Positions 7,662 to 14,147 of a stretch of DNA of 33,579 nucleotides are shown here, piece after piece. The stretch is taken from the NCBI GenBank assembly GCA_018056725.1, contig JAGPFF010000023.1, positions 1 through 33,579 of the forward strand, written 5' to 3'. A program made the translations under genes and the position numbers. The stretch is from Anaerolineaceae bacterium. Its GTDB lineage: Bacteria; Chloroflexota; Anaerolineae; Anaerolineales; Anaerolineaceae. Below the pieces are notes generated by a model that saw only the letters and a list, made by a program, of their open reading frames with translations, was not told the origin of the DNA and ran no database searches. The first letter of the stretch is position 1. Each line of letters opens with the position of its first letter.

Positions 7662-9194
7662 CTAAGATTGGTAAAACTGTTCCAGCATTTCCTGCATCCT
7701 GATATACCTCTTGACCAGTGGCTGGTAGACCTGAAATGATGCAGGATCCGGCTGGATCGGGTCACCCATGGGCAGGGCTGTTTTTTGGGCATGTTCGGCG
7801 AGGTTTTCGATGATTCCGGCTGCTTTACCAGCGATCATTGCCGCGCCCCAGGTGCCAAATTCATTTCCTGCCAACCGCTGGTAGGGAACACCCAGAACGT
7901 TGGATTTTATTTGATTCCAGGCATTGCTACGCGCGCCGCCCCCCACAGCGCGGGCTTCCACCAGAGAAAGATCAGGGATGAGCTCTCGCAGAATTCCCAG
8001 ATAGTAGGCATACTCATAGGCAATACTTTCCAAAATGGCCCGGAAGAAGTGTGCCTGAGAATGCGACCAGGAAGCGCCGATCCAGCTGCCGCGCATTTGC
8101 GGAGTGGCGGGGCAAATACGACCGCCCAGGTGAGGGGAAAAGAACAGACCATCCGCGCCTGGGGGGAGGGCGGCTGCCCGCTCGATCATGGCAGTGTAAA
8201 GAGATTCATCCACTGGCAGCGGCTCGCCGCGATTCGTGTTGAAAAAGTTATCTCTGAACCAGCGCAGAGCAATGCCACCGCCGCCAATATACGCCAGCGG
8301 ATTCCACAGACCGGGAATCACGGAATGCATCGTCAACAGCGCCCGGTGCTGGGTATCAGCAACAAACTGATCCGTGCAACCAGCCAACACAGAAGCTGTT
8401 CCAGCAACATCGAACAACATGCCCGGGGACACGATCCCCGCCCCCAAGGCATTAGCAGCGGTGTCACCAGCCCCTGCCGCGATCAGTGTTCCGGGAGCAA
8501 GCCCAAAGGTGCGGGCAGCGGTGGGGCTTACTTCCCCCACCACCTGCCAGGGGTCCACAATCTGGGGGAGTTTCTCCATATCCAGATCGAAACGGGCACA
8601 CAATTCTGCCGACCACTGTTTGTTTTTAGAATCGGCAAAACCTGAGAAATGGATGTAGGTGTAATCAATGAAGGCTTGTTCAGGTTTTAATCCTGCCATT
8701 TGACCCGCCACATAAGTGCCCGGCATTACATATTTTGCCGTGCGCTCATAAACCTCCGGCTGCTCATTTTTCCACCATAACATTTTTGGCCCGTGGTTGC
8801 AGGTAGGCGGGCAGCCAGTCAGACGGGTGATCAGCTCGCCGGCTTCCCGGTTCATTAATTCAATATAGGATTCACAATGCATATCCAGCCAGGAATCGAA
8901 AGGCGCTGACGGGTTGAATTGGTCATCAATCATTCCCACCCCAGCCATTTGTGAATCGAAGGCGATCGCTGCGATATCCCGGGGATCAATTCCACTCGCT
9001 GTGATCACTTCATGGACTGTTTTTGCCGCAGTGGTGTAAAAGTCCTGGTCATTTTGTTGCACCACACCCGGCTGCGGGTAATAGAGAGGAACTTCAGCAC
9101 TGGCTTCAGCAACCTTGGCGCCGTCCACGTGGAAGAGCGCGGCTTTTGTGCCGCTCGTACCAAGGTCAACACCAATCAGGTAACGCTGCTTCAT
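7662..9194 (-). CDS. FGGY-family carbohydrate kinase (xylulokinase-like)
   Basis: The 510-residue protein is full length for the FGGY family. It has the N-terminal ATPase motif DLGTSGTK (10-17), the catalytic aspartate D244 in AAGAGDTAANALGAG, GTASVLAG near 265 and the C-terminal adenosine motif AVGGGARSNAW. It phosphorylates a sugar or polyol, most often a ketopentose or ketohexose, with ATP. It is the first enzyme gene of the operon, 21 nt after the repressor gene, a usual position for the step that traps the imported sugar. A second FGGY kinase starts at the far end of the same operon, so two substrates or two phosphorylation steps are likely. The GGAG site seven nt before ATG 9194 supports the start. 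Confidence 0.92.
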   Translation of the reverse strand: MKQRYLIGVDLGTSGTKAALFHVDGAKVAEASAEVPLYYPQPGVVQQNDQDFYTTAAKTVHEVITASGIDPRDIAAIAFDSQMAGVGMIDDQFNPSAPFDSWLDMHCESYIELMNREAGELITRLTGCPPTCNHGPKMLWWKNEQPEVYERTAKYVMPGTYVAGQMAGLKPEQAFIDYTYIHFSGFADSKNKQWSAELCARFDLDMEKLPQIVDPWQVVGEVSPTAARTFGLAPGTLIAAGAGDTAANALGAGIVSPGMLFDVAGTASVLAGCTDQFVADTQHRALLTMHSVIPGLWNPLAYIGGGGIALRWFRDNFFNTNRGEPLPVDESLYTAMIERAAALPPGADGLFFSPHLGGRICPATPQMRGSWIGASWSHSQAHFFRAILESIAYEYAYYLGILRELIPDLSLVEARAVGGGARSNAWNQIKSNVLGVPYQRLAGNEFGTWGAAMIAGKAAGIIENLAEHAQKTALPMGDPIQPDPASFQVYQPLVKRYIRMQEMLEQFYQS

Positions 9195-9215
9195 GCATGC
9201 ACTCCGCCAAATTGG

Positions 9216-10058
9216 CTAAGATTTATTATTGAATTCAAGGTTTTTATGAACCACATCAGCCGGGGAGCTCGTAAAGGTAGAGCTGTGCTCCAACGCCAGT
9301 TTTGATTGGTCATGCATGCGGATCAGTTCAACTTCAAACCGCGAACGATCGCCACGATGAACCGCATGGTAATATTCGATCGGACGACCACTGGCATCAT
9401 AACTGACGCTGTCCAGCATCAGCAGCGGTGCTCCACGTTCAATGTCGAGCAATTCCGCTTCCACTTCATTCGCAAGCACTGCTTCAATATAACGGCGACC
9501 CCGTGCGAGGAAAATGCCAGCTTCTTTTTCGAGATAGGCATAAAGCGATTGGTTGGTAAGGTCAACCGTTGCCAGTGGCGGGAAAATTTCATAAGGGATA
9601 TAAGTGGTTACCAGTTGAATGGGTTCGTCATTAATAAACCGTAATCGCTGAATATCAATGATGTTCGTCCCGGGTGAAATATCCAGAAATCCGGCGACCT
9701 TTTCTACTGCGGGCACAACAACCTGATGCAGCACTCTGGTGACCGGTTTTAAACCCCGCTCGACCATGTCCTGGTAGAATCCGGTGAGGTTTTGAACGAG
9801 ACCCTCGCTGATTTTTGGTTCTGCGATGAAAGTACCTTTGCCTTTGCGGCGATTGATCACCCCGTCCAGTTCAAGTTCCAACAGTGCCTGGCGAACGACG
9901 GTGCGGCTGATATTGTAGATTGCGCAAAGTTCCTGCTCGCCCGGGATTTGATCGCCTGGTTTCCATCTCCCTAAACGGATCTGTTCTTTCAGGATATCCA
10001 TTAATTGGATGTAGTACGGGATGTGACTCTCAAAATTGATCTGGGGAGAGATGTCCAT
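9216..10058 (-). CDS. GntR/HutC-family transcriptional regulator with UTRA ligand domain
   Basis: The 280-residue protein has an N-terminal winged helix at about 14-78, with the GntR signatures YYIQLMDILK, GDQIPGEQELC, SRTVVRQAL and RRKGKGTFIAEP. A UTRA-type ligand domain follows (about 100-265), including IIDIQRLRF and YHAVHRGDRSRFEVE. Such regulators bind short palindromes and are released by a sugar phosphate or other pathway metabolite. It is the first gene behind a perfect consensus promoter whose start site is covered by a 22-bp inverted repeat, so autorepression is likely. The same element recurs at the divergent promoter and the ROK promoter, making it the best candidate master regulator. 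The start has a GGAG site at the right distance. Confidence 0.92.
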   Translation of the reverse strand: MDISPQINFESHIPYYIQLMDILKEQIRLGRWKPGDQIPGEQELCAIYNISRTVVRQALLELELDGVINRRKGKGTFIAEPKISEGLVQNLTGFYQDMVERGLKPVTRVLHQVVVPAVEKVAGFLDISPGTNIIDIQRLRFINDEPIQLVTTYIPYEIFPPLATVDLTNQSLYAYLEKEAGIFLARGRRYIEAVLANEVEAELLDIERGAPLLMLDSVSYDASGRPIEYYHAVHRGDRSRFEVELIRMHDQSKLALEHSSTFTSSPADVVHKNLEFNNKS

Positions 10059-10081
10059 AAGACTCCAATATAGCGCAAATT

Positions 10082-10103
10082 GTTGTAATCCTGTTATTAC
10101 AAC
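10082..10103. promoter_or_regulatory. Probable operator A: GTTGTAAT-N6-ATTACAAC
   Basis: A perfect inverted repeat with 8-bp arms and a 6-bp centre (CCTGTT). It sits directly downstream of the -10 hexamer of the minus-strand operon and covers the expected transcription start, a classic repressor position. Its right half, CCTGTTATTACAAC, matches 13 of 14 bases of the element at 13996-14009. The binding protein is most likely the adjacent GntR regulator, though the ROK regulator at 14148 cannot be excluded. Confidence 0.8.
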
Positions 10104-10105
10104 TT

Positions 10106-10134
10106 ATTATAGAGAACTTCAGCAGGCGTGTCAA
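10106..10134 (-). promoter_or_regulatory. Consensus sigma-70 promoter of the GntR-led catabolic operon
   Basis: Read on the minus strand: TTGACA at 10134-10129, a 17-nt spacer, and TATAAT at 10111-10106. Both hexamers and the spacing are perfect consensus. The start site would fall near 10099, inside operator A, about 40 nt upstream of the GntR start codon. A promoter this strong normally needs tight repression. Confidence 0.85.
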
Positions 10135-10256
10135 TAGTTTTTGGGGCGAAAATTGGAAAGGGTCAGCACATCGTACCCGGTTTATGAAAAAGACAGATGA
10201 GAGCTACAGGGAAAAAATTCTTCCTGGAAAACCGCGGATTTTTAACAATCTTTCTA

Positions 10257-10268
10257 TTGTAATTACAG
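10257..10268. promoter_or_regulatory. Operator-like palindrome TTGTAATTACAG over the -35
   Basis: The core TGTAATTACA (10258-10267) is a perfect palindrome. The full 12-mer is the exact reverse complement of CTGTAATTACAA at 13997-14008 in front of the ROK gene. It overlaps the -35 of the plus-strand promoter, so a bound repressor would block RNA polymerase. Confidence 0.65.
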
Positions 10269-10285
10269 TCCGAGAAATATATAAT
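10257..10285 (+). promoter_or_regulatory. Probable sigma-70 promoter for the plus-strand isomerase / Gfo-Idh / FucI-like genes
   Basis: TTGTAA at 10257-10262, a 17-nt spacer and TATAAT at 10280-10285. The -10 is perfect and the -35 matches at four of six positions. The -35 overlaps a perfect 10-bp palindrome, and the start site near 10292 lies inside a second operator-like repeat. The 5' leader to the first gene is about 114 nt. Confidence 0.7.
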
Positions 10286-10307
10286 AATGTTATCCTGTAA
10301 TGACATG
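10286..10307. promoter_or_regulatory. Probable operator B at the plus-strand start site
   Basis: An imperfect inverted repeat, ATGTTAT-N6-ATGACAT at 10287-10306, with six of seven arm positions paired. Aligned on the shared CCTGT centre it agrees with operator A at 15 of 22 positions. It lies immediately after the -10, in the same relative place as operator A in the divergent promoter. Confidence 0.6.
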
Positions 10308-10405
10308 TTGCCCGTGGCTGGTCGCCGGGCAGTGATCGGATTCAAGTTAGGCGTAATAGTTGTGATGGACGCATCAACCAACACCATATTCTCAGGAGGA
10401 AGGCG

Positions 10406-11266
10406 ATGAAAATAGGAATTGACAGTTATTGTTACCACAGATTTTTTGGCGAGGTTTATCCAGACCAAAAACCACCGGCTAAAAACATGACGATGGAAGA
10501 TTTCTTGAGACGGGCGCATGAACTCGGCGTGGATGGCGTGTCCCTCGAATCCTGCTTCTTCCCCTCATACGATCTTGGCTGGTTCAAAGAACTTAAGGCG
10601 CAGCTGGATCAGTATAAGTTTGACCGTGTCTATGCCTGGGGGCACCCGGATGGATTAGAGCGTGGTCAGAATTGGACAGCTTACAACGAGATGATCACCA
10701 TGATCCCTTATGCCAAAGCGATTGGCGCGGATGTGATGCGCGTGGTGGGCAGCAGTCTGATGTTCCGGCATGAACCCCACGGTCCGCAGATCACCGCCCT
10801 GGTGAAAATGTTCAAAGAAGCGGTCAAAGTTGCTGCCGATCATGACATCAAGCTGGCAGTAGAGAATCACATTGATTTCACCTCGGATGAAATTTTGCAG
10901 TTGCTTGGCGAGATCAATTCACCATACTTTGGCTTGAATTTTGACACCGGCAATTTCCTGCGCCTTTTGGATGATCCCATTGCCGGGATGGAGAAACTCG
11001 CCCCGTACGTGTTGGCAACCCACGTTAAAGACTTGATGCCAGATCGCAATGCCAAGCCGACAGATTGGTTCTTCTTTGCCGGAGTACCGGTCGGCATGGG
11101 ATTAATTGATAATGAGGCGCTGGCGAAATTGCTGCAAAAGGCAGGATTCAATGGTTTCCTGGCGGTGGAGATTGACCATCCTCATACCGATTGGATGGAA
11201 CGCGAAGATGAAGCTGTAGCGATCAGTGTGAAAGAGCTCAAGCGCATTGCTTCCTCGCTGGCATAA
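10406..11266 (+). CDS. Sugar phosphate isomerase/epimerase-family TIM barrel (AP-endonuclease-2-like), copy 1
   Basis: The 286-residue protein belongs to the xylose-isomerase-like TIM-barrel family. The four expected metal ligands are in place: E153 (LAVENHIDF), D180 (LNFDTGNF), H206 (ATHVKDL) and E255 (LAVEIDHPH). The family includes D-tagatose 3-epimerases, inosose dehydratase and isomerase, hydroxypyruvate isomerase and 3-keto-glycoside lyases, so the fold alone does not fix the reaction. It is the first gene of the plus-strand unit, with AGGAGGAAGGCG before the ATG. It is followed after 45 nt by a Gfo/Idh dehydrogenase, a pairing seen where a sugar is oxidised to a keto form and then isomerised or cleaved. 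Confidence 0.87.
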   Translation: MKIGIDSYCYHRFFGEVYPDQKPPAKNMTMEDFLRRAHELGVDGVSLESCFFPSYDLGWFKELKAQLDQYKFDRVYAWGHPDGLERGQNWTAYNEMITMIPYAKAIGADVMRVVGSSLMFRHEPHGPQITALVKMFKEAVKVAADHDIKLAVENHIDFTSDEILQLLGEINSPYFGLNFDTGNFLRLLDDPIAGMEKLAPYVLATHVKDLMPDRNAKPTDWFFFAGVPVGMGLIDNEALAKLLQKAGFNGFLAVEIDHPHTDWMEREDEAVAISVKELKRIASSLA

Positions 11267-11311
11267 GGTCCCTCTCACCATTCTTGTGGAGCGATGAAAG
11301 GAGAAACTCAC

Positions 11312-12475
11312 ATGAAAGAGGTAAATGTTGCCATCATTGGCACCAAATTCATGGGCAAGGCGCATAGCAATGCCTGGCTTGCAGCCCCCCGGTTCTTCAA
11401 GGTAGGGCTAAAACCTGTACTCAAGGTAGCCTGCGGACAGGACCCGAAAGGGACAAAGGATTTTGCGGATAATTGGGGCTGGCAGGAAACCGCCACTGAC
11501 TGGAAGAAAGTTGTGGAACGCCCTGACGTGGATATCATCGACATATGTACTCCAACCTATTTGCATAAAGACATCGTACTGGCTGCAGCGCAGAACGGAA
11601 AGGCAATTTTTTGTGAAAAACCGATTGCTTTGAATTACGCTGAAGCGAAAGAAATGTATGAGGCGGCTGAAAAAGCCGGAGTGTTGCATTATCTCAATCA
11701 TAACTACCGCCGCACACCGGCAATCGCTTTCGCCAAGTCGATGATTGAAGCGGGCAAGCTGGGGCAGATTTTCCACTGGCGGGGAGCTTATCTGCAGGAC
11801 TGGATTATTGACCCGAATTTTCCATTAACCTGGCATTTACAGAGCAAGTTTGCCGGCGCCGGTCCGCATTATGATCTCAACTCGCATAGTGTTGATCTGG
11901 CGCGTTACCTGATCGGTGAAATTGGCAGTGTTTCCGCCATGATGAAAACTTTCATCACCGAGCGCCCCCTGCCTGGCGCTGGAGCCGGCACTTTCAAATC
12001 GGGCTCTGCTGGTGCGGAAACAGGAAAGGTCACGGTTGATGACGCTGCCTTTATGGTGGTCGAGTTTGCCAATGGCGCCCTCGGATCCTTTGAAGCCAGC
12101 CGCTTTGCTACCGGTCGTAAAAATTACAACTATTTTGAAATTTATGGCAGCAAAGGCAGTCTCCTCTTTGACCTGGAACGAATGAACGAGCTTCAATATC
12201 TCAATCTCGAAGATCCAGCGGATGAGCAGGGGTTCAGGACGATTCTGGTGACCAATGCCACCCATCCCTATGTAGGTGCCTGGTGGCCGCCGGGTCATAT
12301 CATTGGTTATGAGCATGAATTCACACATGCTGTCTATGACTTCCTCACCGCACTTGAAAAAGGGACAAAAATTACTCCCAACCTTTATGAAGGATTGAAG
12401 GATATGCAGGTTCTGGAAGCAGCCATCCTTTCAGCCAGAAATGGCCGTAAGGTTTTGGTGTCTGAAGTTCAATGA
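11312..12475 (+). CDS. Gfo/Idh/MocA-family oxidoreductase, copy 2
   Basis: A 387-residue NAD(P)-dependent sugar dehydrogenase-like protein. The hallmark CEKPIALNYAEAKE starts at residue 101. The catalytic pattern D188-x3-H192 lies in YDLNSHSVDLARY, and GRKNYNYFEIYGSKGS is seen in the C-terminal sheet domain. The N-terminal dinucleotide loop reads GTKFMG instead of the usual GxGxxG, still of family type. An upstream in-frame ATG at 11294 exists, but AAAGGAG before the ATG at 11312 decides the start. It shares GAYLQDW-like and NY-type motifs with the copy at 23317, so these two form a subfamily distinct from the inositol-dehydrogenase-like copy on the minus strand. The substrate is probably a sugar or glycoside hydroxyl. 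Confidence 0.9.
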   Translation: MKEVNVAIIGTKFMGKAHSNAWLAAPRFFKVGLKPVLKVACGQDPKGTKDFADNWGWQETATDWKKVVERPDVDIIDICTPTYLHKDIVLAAAQNGKAIFCEKPIALNYAEAKEMYEAAEKAGVLHYLNHNYRRTPAIAFAKSMIEAGKLGQIFHWRGAYLQDWIIDPNFPLTWHLQSKFAGAGPHYDLNSHSVDLARYLIGEIGSVSAMMKTFITERPLPGAGAGTFKSGSAGAETGKVTVDDAAFMVVEFANGALGSFEASRFATGRKNYNYFEIYGSKGSLLFDLERMNELQYLNLEDPADEQGFRTILVTNATHPYVGAWWPPGHIIGYEHEFTHAVYDFLTALEKGTKITPNLYEGLKDMQVLEAAILSARNGRKVLVSEVQ

Positions 12476-12484
12476 AAAATCACC

Positions 12485-12509
12485 GGGGTGAGGAGAACCT
12501 CCTCACCCC
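12485..12509 (+). terminator. Strong intercistronic hairpin (partial terminator or mRNA-stability element)
   Basis: A perfect 11-bp stem, GGGGTGAGGAG with CTCCTCACCCC, closed by a 3-nt loop. It lies 9 nt after the Gfo/Idh stop and 24 nt before the fucose-isomerase-like start. There is no U-run after it, so full intrinsic termination is doubtful. It may attenuate the downstream gene or protect the upstream mRNA end. Confidence 0.6.
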
Positions 12510-12533
12510 CGCATTATCTTAATGGAGTGGCGA

Positions 12534-13868
12534 ATGAAGGCGATATTGGTGCCCGTTTATTTCAATTCCCCTGATGACCCGGAATTTGTCAGTCATTTGG
12601 CGGCAATTAAGGAGTTGCTCGAGGATGTAGCGGAATTCAAGGAACCCATCGCGCTCGGCAGTGCCGTTCCCCCAACGGATGGTGTCATCTTCCCGCAAAT
12701 GCTCGGAGAAGCATACCGGCGATCAGAGGAGATCCGGCAGCTGCCTCAACCGATCATGGTGGTGACATCGGAATTTGGCACCGTTTCGATGTGGGACTGG
12801 GAGATTAACACTTACCTGACCACCAAGGGGGTGGAAGTCATCGCGCCAAACACGCTGGAAAAAACCAAAATGGCATGCCGGGCATTTGCCCTTAAACGCC
12901 AGCTCAGCCAGGGCAAGTTCCTGGTCTATCAGGATAAACCTGCCAGTGGCGGTGGCAAGCAGGATCCGATCTTCAAACGATTTTACTGGTGGGAAGCGGA
13001 ATGTGTGGATGCCATTGAGCAGCGCTTCGGTTTGAAAATTGTAAAAAAGAGTTTTCAAAAACTGGGAGAAGATGCCCGGAATATCCCGGATGAACTGGCA
13101 CGGAAGGAATGGGCACTACGCTCCGCCAGGACCCCGGTTTCTGGGTTGAATGAACGGGCAATTTTAAGCGCGATCAAACTGTATCTCGCAATCAAACGCG
13201 ATCTTGACGCCGACCCCTCCATTTTGGCGGCAGGTATGAACTGCTTGAATGAGTCTCATTTCTGTGATACCACACCCTGTCTGGCGTGGAATCTTCTCTA
13301 CGAGGAAAGGTGTTTAATCTGGGGCTGCGAAGGGGATATCGTCTCAATGTTGACCGAGTTGTTGGTGGAGCGCACCATTGGAACACCAGTCATGATGACC
13401 AACCTTTATCCCTTTGTGATGGGTCAGGCAGCCCTCAAACATGAACATATTCCAGATTTCCCGCCTGTTGATGGGAACCCTGACAACCACGTTCTTGCTG
13501 CCCATTGCGGCTACTTTGGCGTTGTACCGCAGTCTTTCTCGAAAGAGTGGACGTTGCGCAGGAAGGTGCTTGCCATTGTGGATGATAATGCCCACGCCAT
13601 CGATGCTCGTTTCCCTCTTGGACCGGTGACTCTGGTCAAGCTGACGCCGCCTTTTGATCGCTGGAGCATCATCGAAGGGAATCTGCCAAAATTTGTCCAG
13701 TACGAGAATTCGGATTGTCTGAACGGAGCTGTCATTGAGGTTCAAAACGGACTCAAAATGGTGGATGAAGTGGTATCTCACCACTATATTTTTACCACGG
13801 GACACAATCTGAACGCTTTATCTATGGTATCAAAAGTGTTCAATCTGGCGTGCGTTACATTGCAGTAA
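12534..13868 (+). CDS. L-fucose/L-arabinose isomerase-fold protein
   Basis: The 444-residue protein resembles the short FucI-like branch of the fucose/arabinose isomerase fold. Marks are WGCEGDIVSMLTELL (C265-D268), the following PVMMTNLYPF, LAAHCGYFG near 321 and the C-terminal SHHYIFTTGHN (H416, H417, H424). These Glu/Asp/His clusters are in the regions where the family holds its divalent metal. E. coli FucI is much longer, near 590 residues, so this is a compact relative, with other aldose-ketose activity possible. An ATG at 12522 is in frame, but GGAG sits 6 nt before the ATG at 12534, which also gives a normal N-terminus, MKAILVPVYF. It probably interconverts an aldose and a ketose in the imported sugar pathway. 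Confidence 0.75.
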   Translation: MKAILVPVYFNSPDDPEFVSHLAAIKELLEDVAEFKEPIALGSAVPPTDGVIFPQMLGEAYRRSEEIRQLPQPIMVVTSEFGTVSMWDWEINTYLTTKGVEVIAPNTLEKTKMACRAFALKRQLSQGKFLVYQDKPASGGGKQDPIFKRFYWWEAECVDAIEQRFGLKIVKKSFQKLGEDARNIPDELARKEWALRSARTPVSGLNERAILSAIKLYLAIKRDLDADPSILAAGMNCLNESHFCDTTPCLAWNLLYEERCLIWGCEGDIVSMLTELLVERTIGTPVMMTNLYPFVMGQAALKHEHIPDFPPVDGNPDNHVLAAHCGYFGVVPQSFSKEWTLRRKVLAIVDDNAHAIDARFPLGPVTLVKLTPPFDRWSIIEGNLPKFVQYENSDCLNGAVIEVQNGLKMVDEVVSHHYIFTTGHNLNALSMVSKVFNLACVTLQ

Positions 13869-13910
13869 ACCGGTTGGCAAACCCGCAGCCAAACCTGACT
13901 GCGAAGGGTA

Positions 13911-13935
13911 ACTTATGACAATATATGTCATAAGT
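13911..13935. repeat. 25-bp perfect inverted repeat upstream of the ROK promoter
   Basis: ACTTATGACA and TGTCATAAGT flank ATATA. It lies 42 nt after the FucI-like stop and ends 22 nt before the -35 of the ROK promoter. It has no U-run after it on the plus strand, so it is more likely a protein-binding site than a terminator. Its ATGTCA/TGACAT half-site also occurs in operator B and just before the element at 13996. Confidence 0.6.
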
Positions 13936-13957
13936 AGATAAAAAAAGAATTTAAGTA

Positions 13958-13985
13958 TTGACTTTTCATCACAAGTTGGTATACT
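13958..13985 (+). promoter_or_regulatory. Probable sigma-70 promoter for the ROK regulator and transporter genes
   Basis: TTGACT at 13958-13963, a 16-nt spacer and TATACT at 13980-13985, each hexamer one mismatch from consensus. The start would fall near 13992, leaving a leader of about 155 nt to the ROK ATG. No other strong promoter is obvious before 25465, so this may drive the whole transporter and isomerase series. Confidence 0.7.
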
Positions 13986-13995
13986 AATCATGTCA

Positions 13996-14009
13996 CCTGT
14001 AATTACAAC
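13996..14009. promoter_or_regulatory. Operator-like element CCTGTAATTACAAC at the ROK promoter
   Basis: It contains the perfect palindrome TGTAATTACA (13998-14007). It agrees with 13 of 14 bases of the right half of operator A and carries the exact reverse complement of the 12-mer at 10257-10268. It lies just downstream of the probable start site, in a position suited to repression. Confidence 0.65.
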
Positions 14010-14147
14010 TTGGTTTTCCTTGCTCATTTGAATTAGAACTGCAGTCTTTCCGTTCTATAACTTTTTGTTCAGTTCGTGTAACACGTACGCCTTAGATCGT
14101 TGGTGATTAACCATATTGTTCTTTGGATAGGTGGTGCTGAAACTGTA

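Noticed and set aside
10163..10519. Minus-strand open frame of 118 codons across the divergent promoter
   Set aside because: It runs antisense through the plus-strand promoter, its operators and the first isomerase codons, with no recognisable protein features.
13911..13935. Reading the palindrome as a terminator of the FucI-like gene
   Set aside because: The stem is AT-rich and is followed by an A-run, not a U-run, on the transcribed strand.
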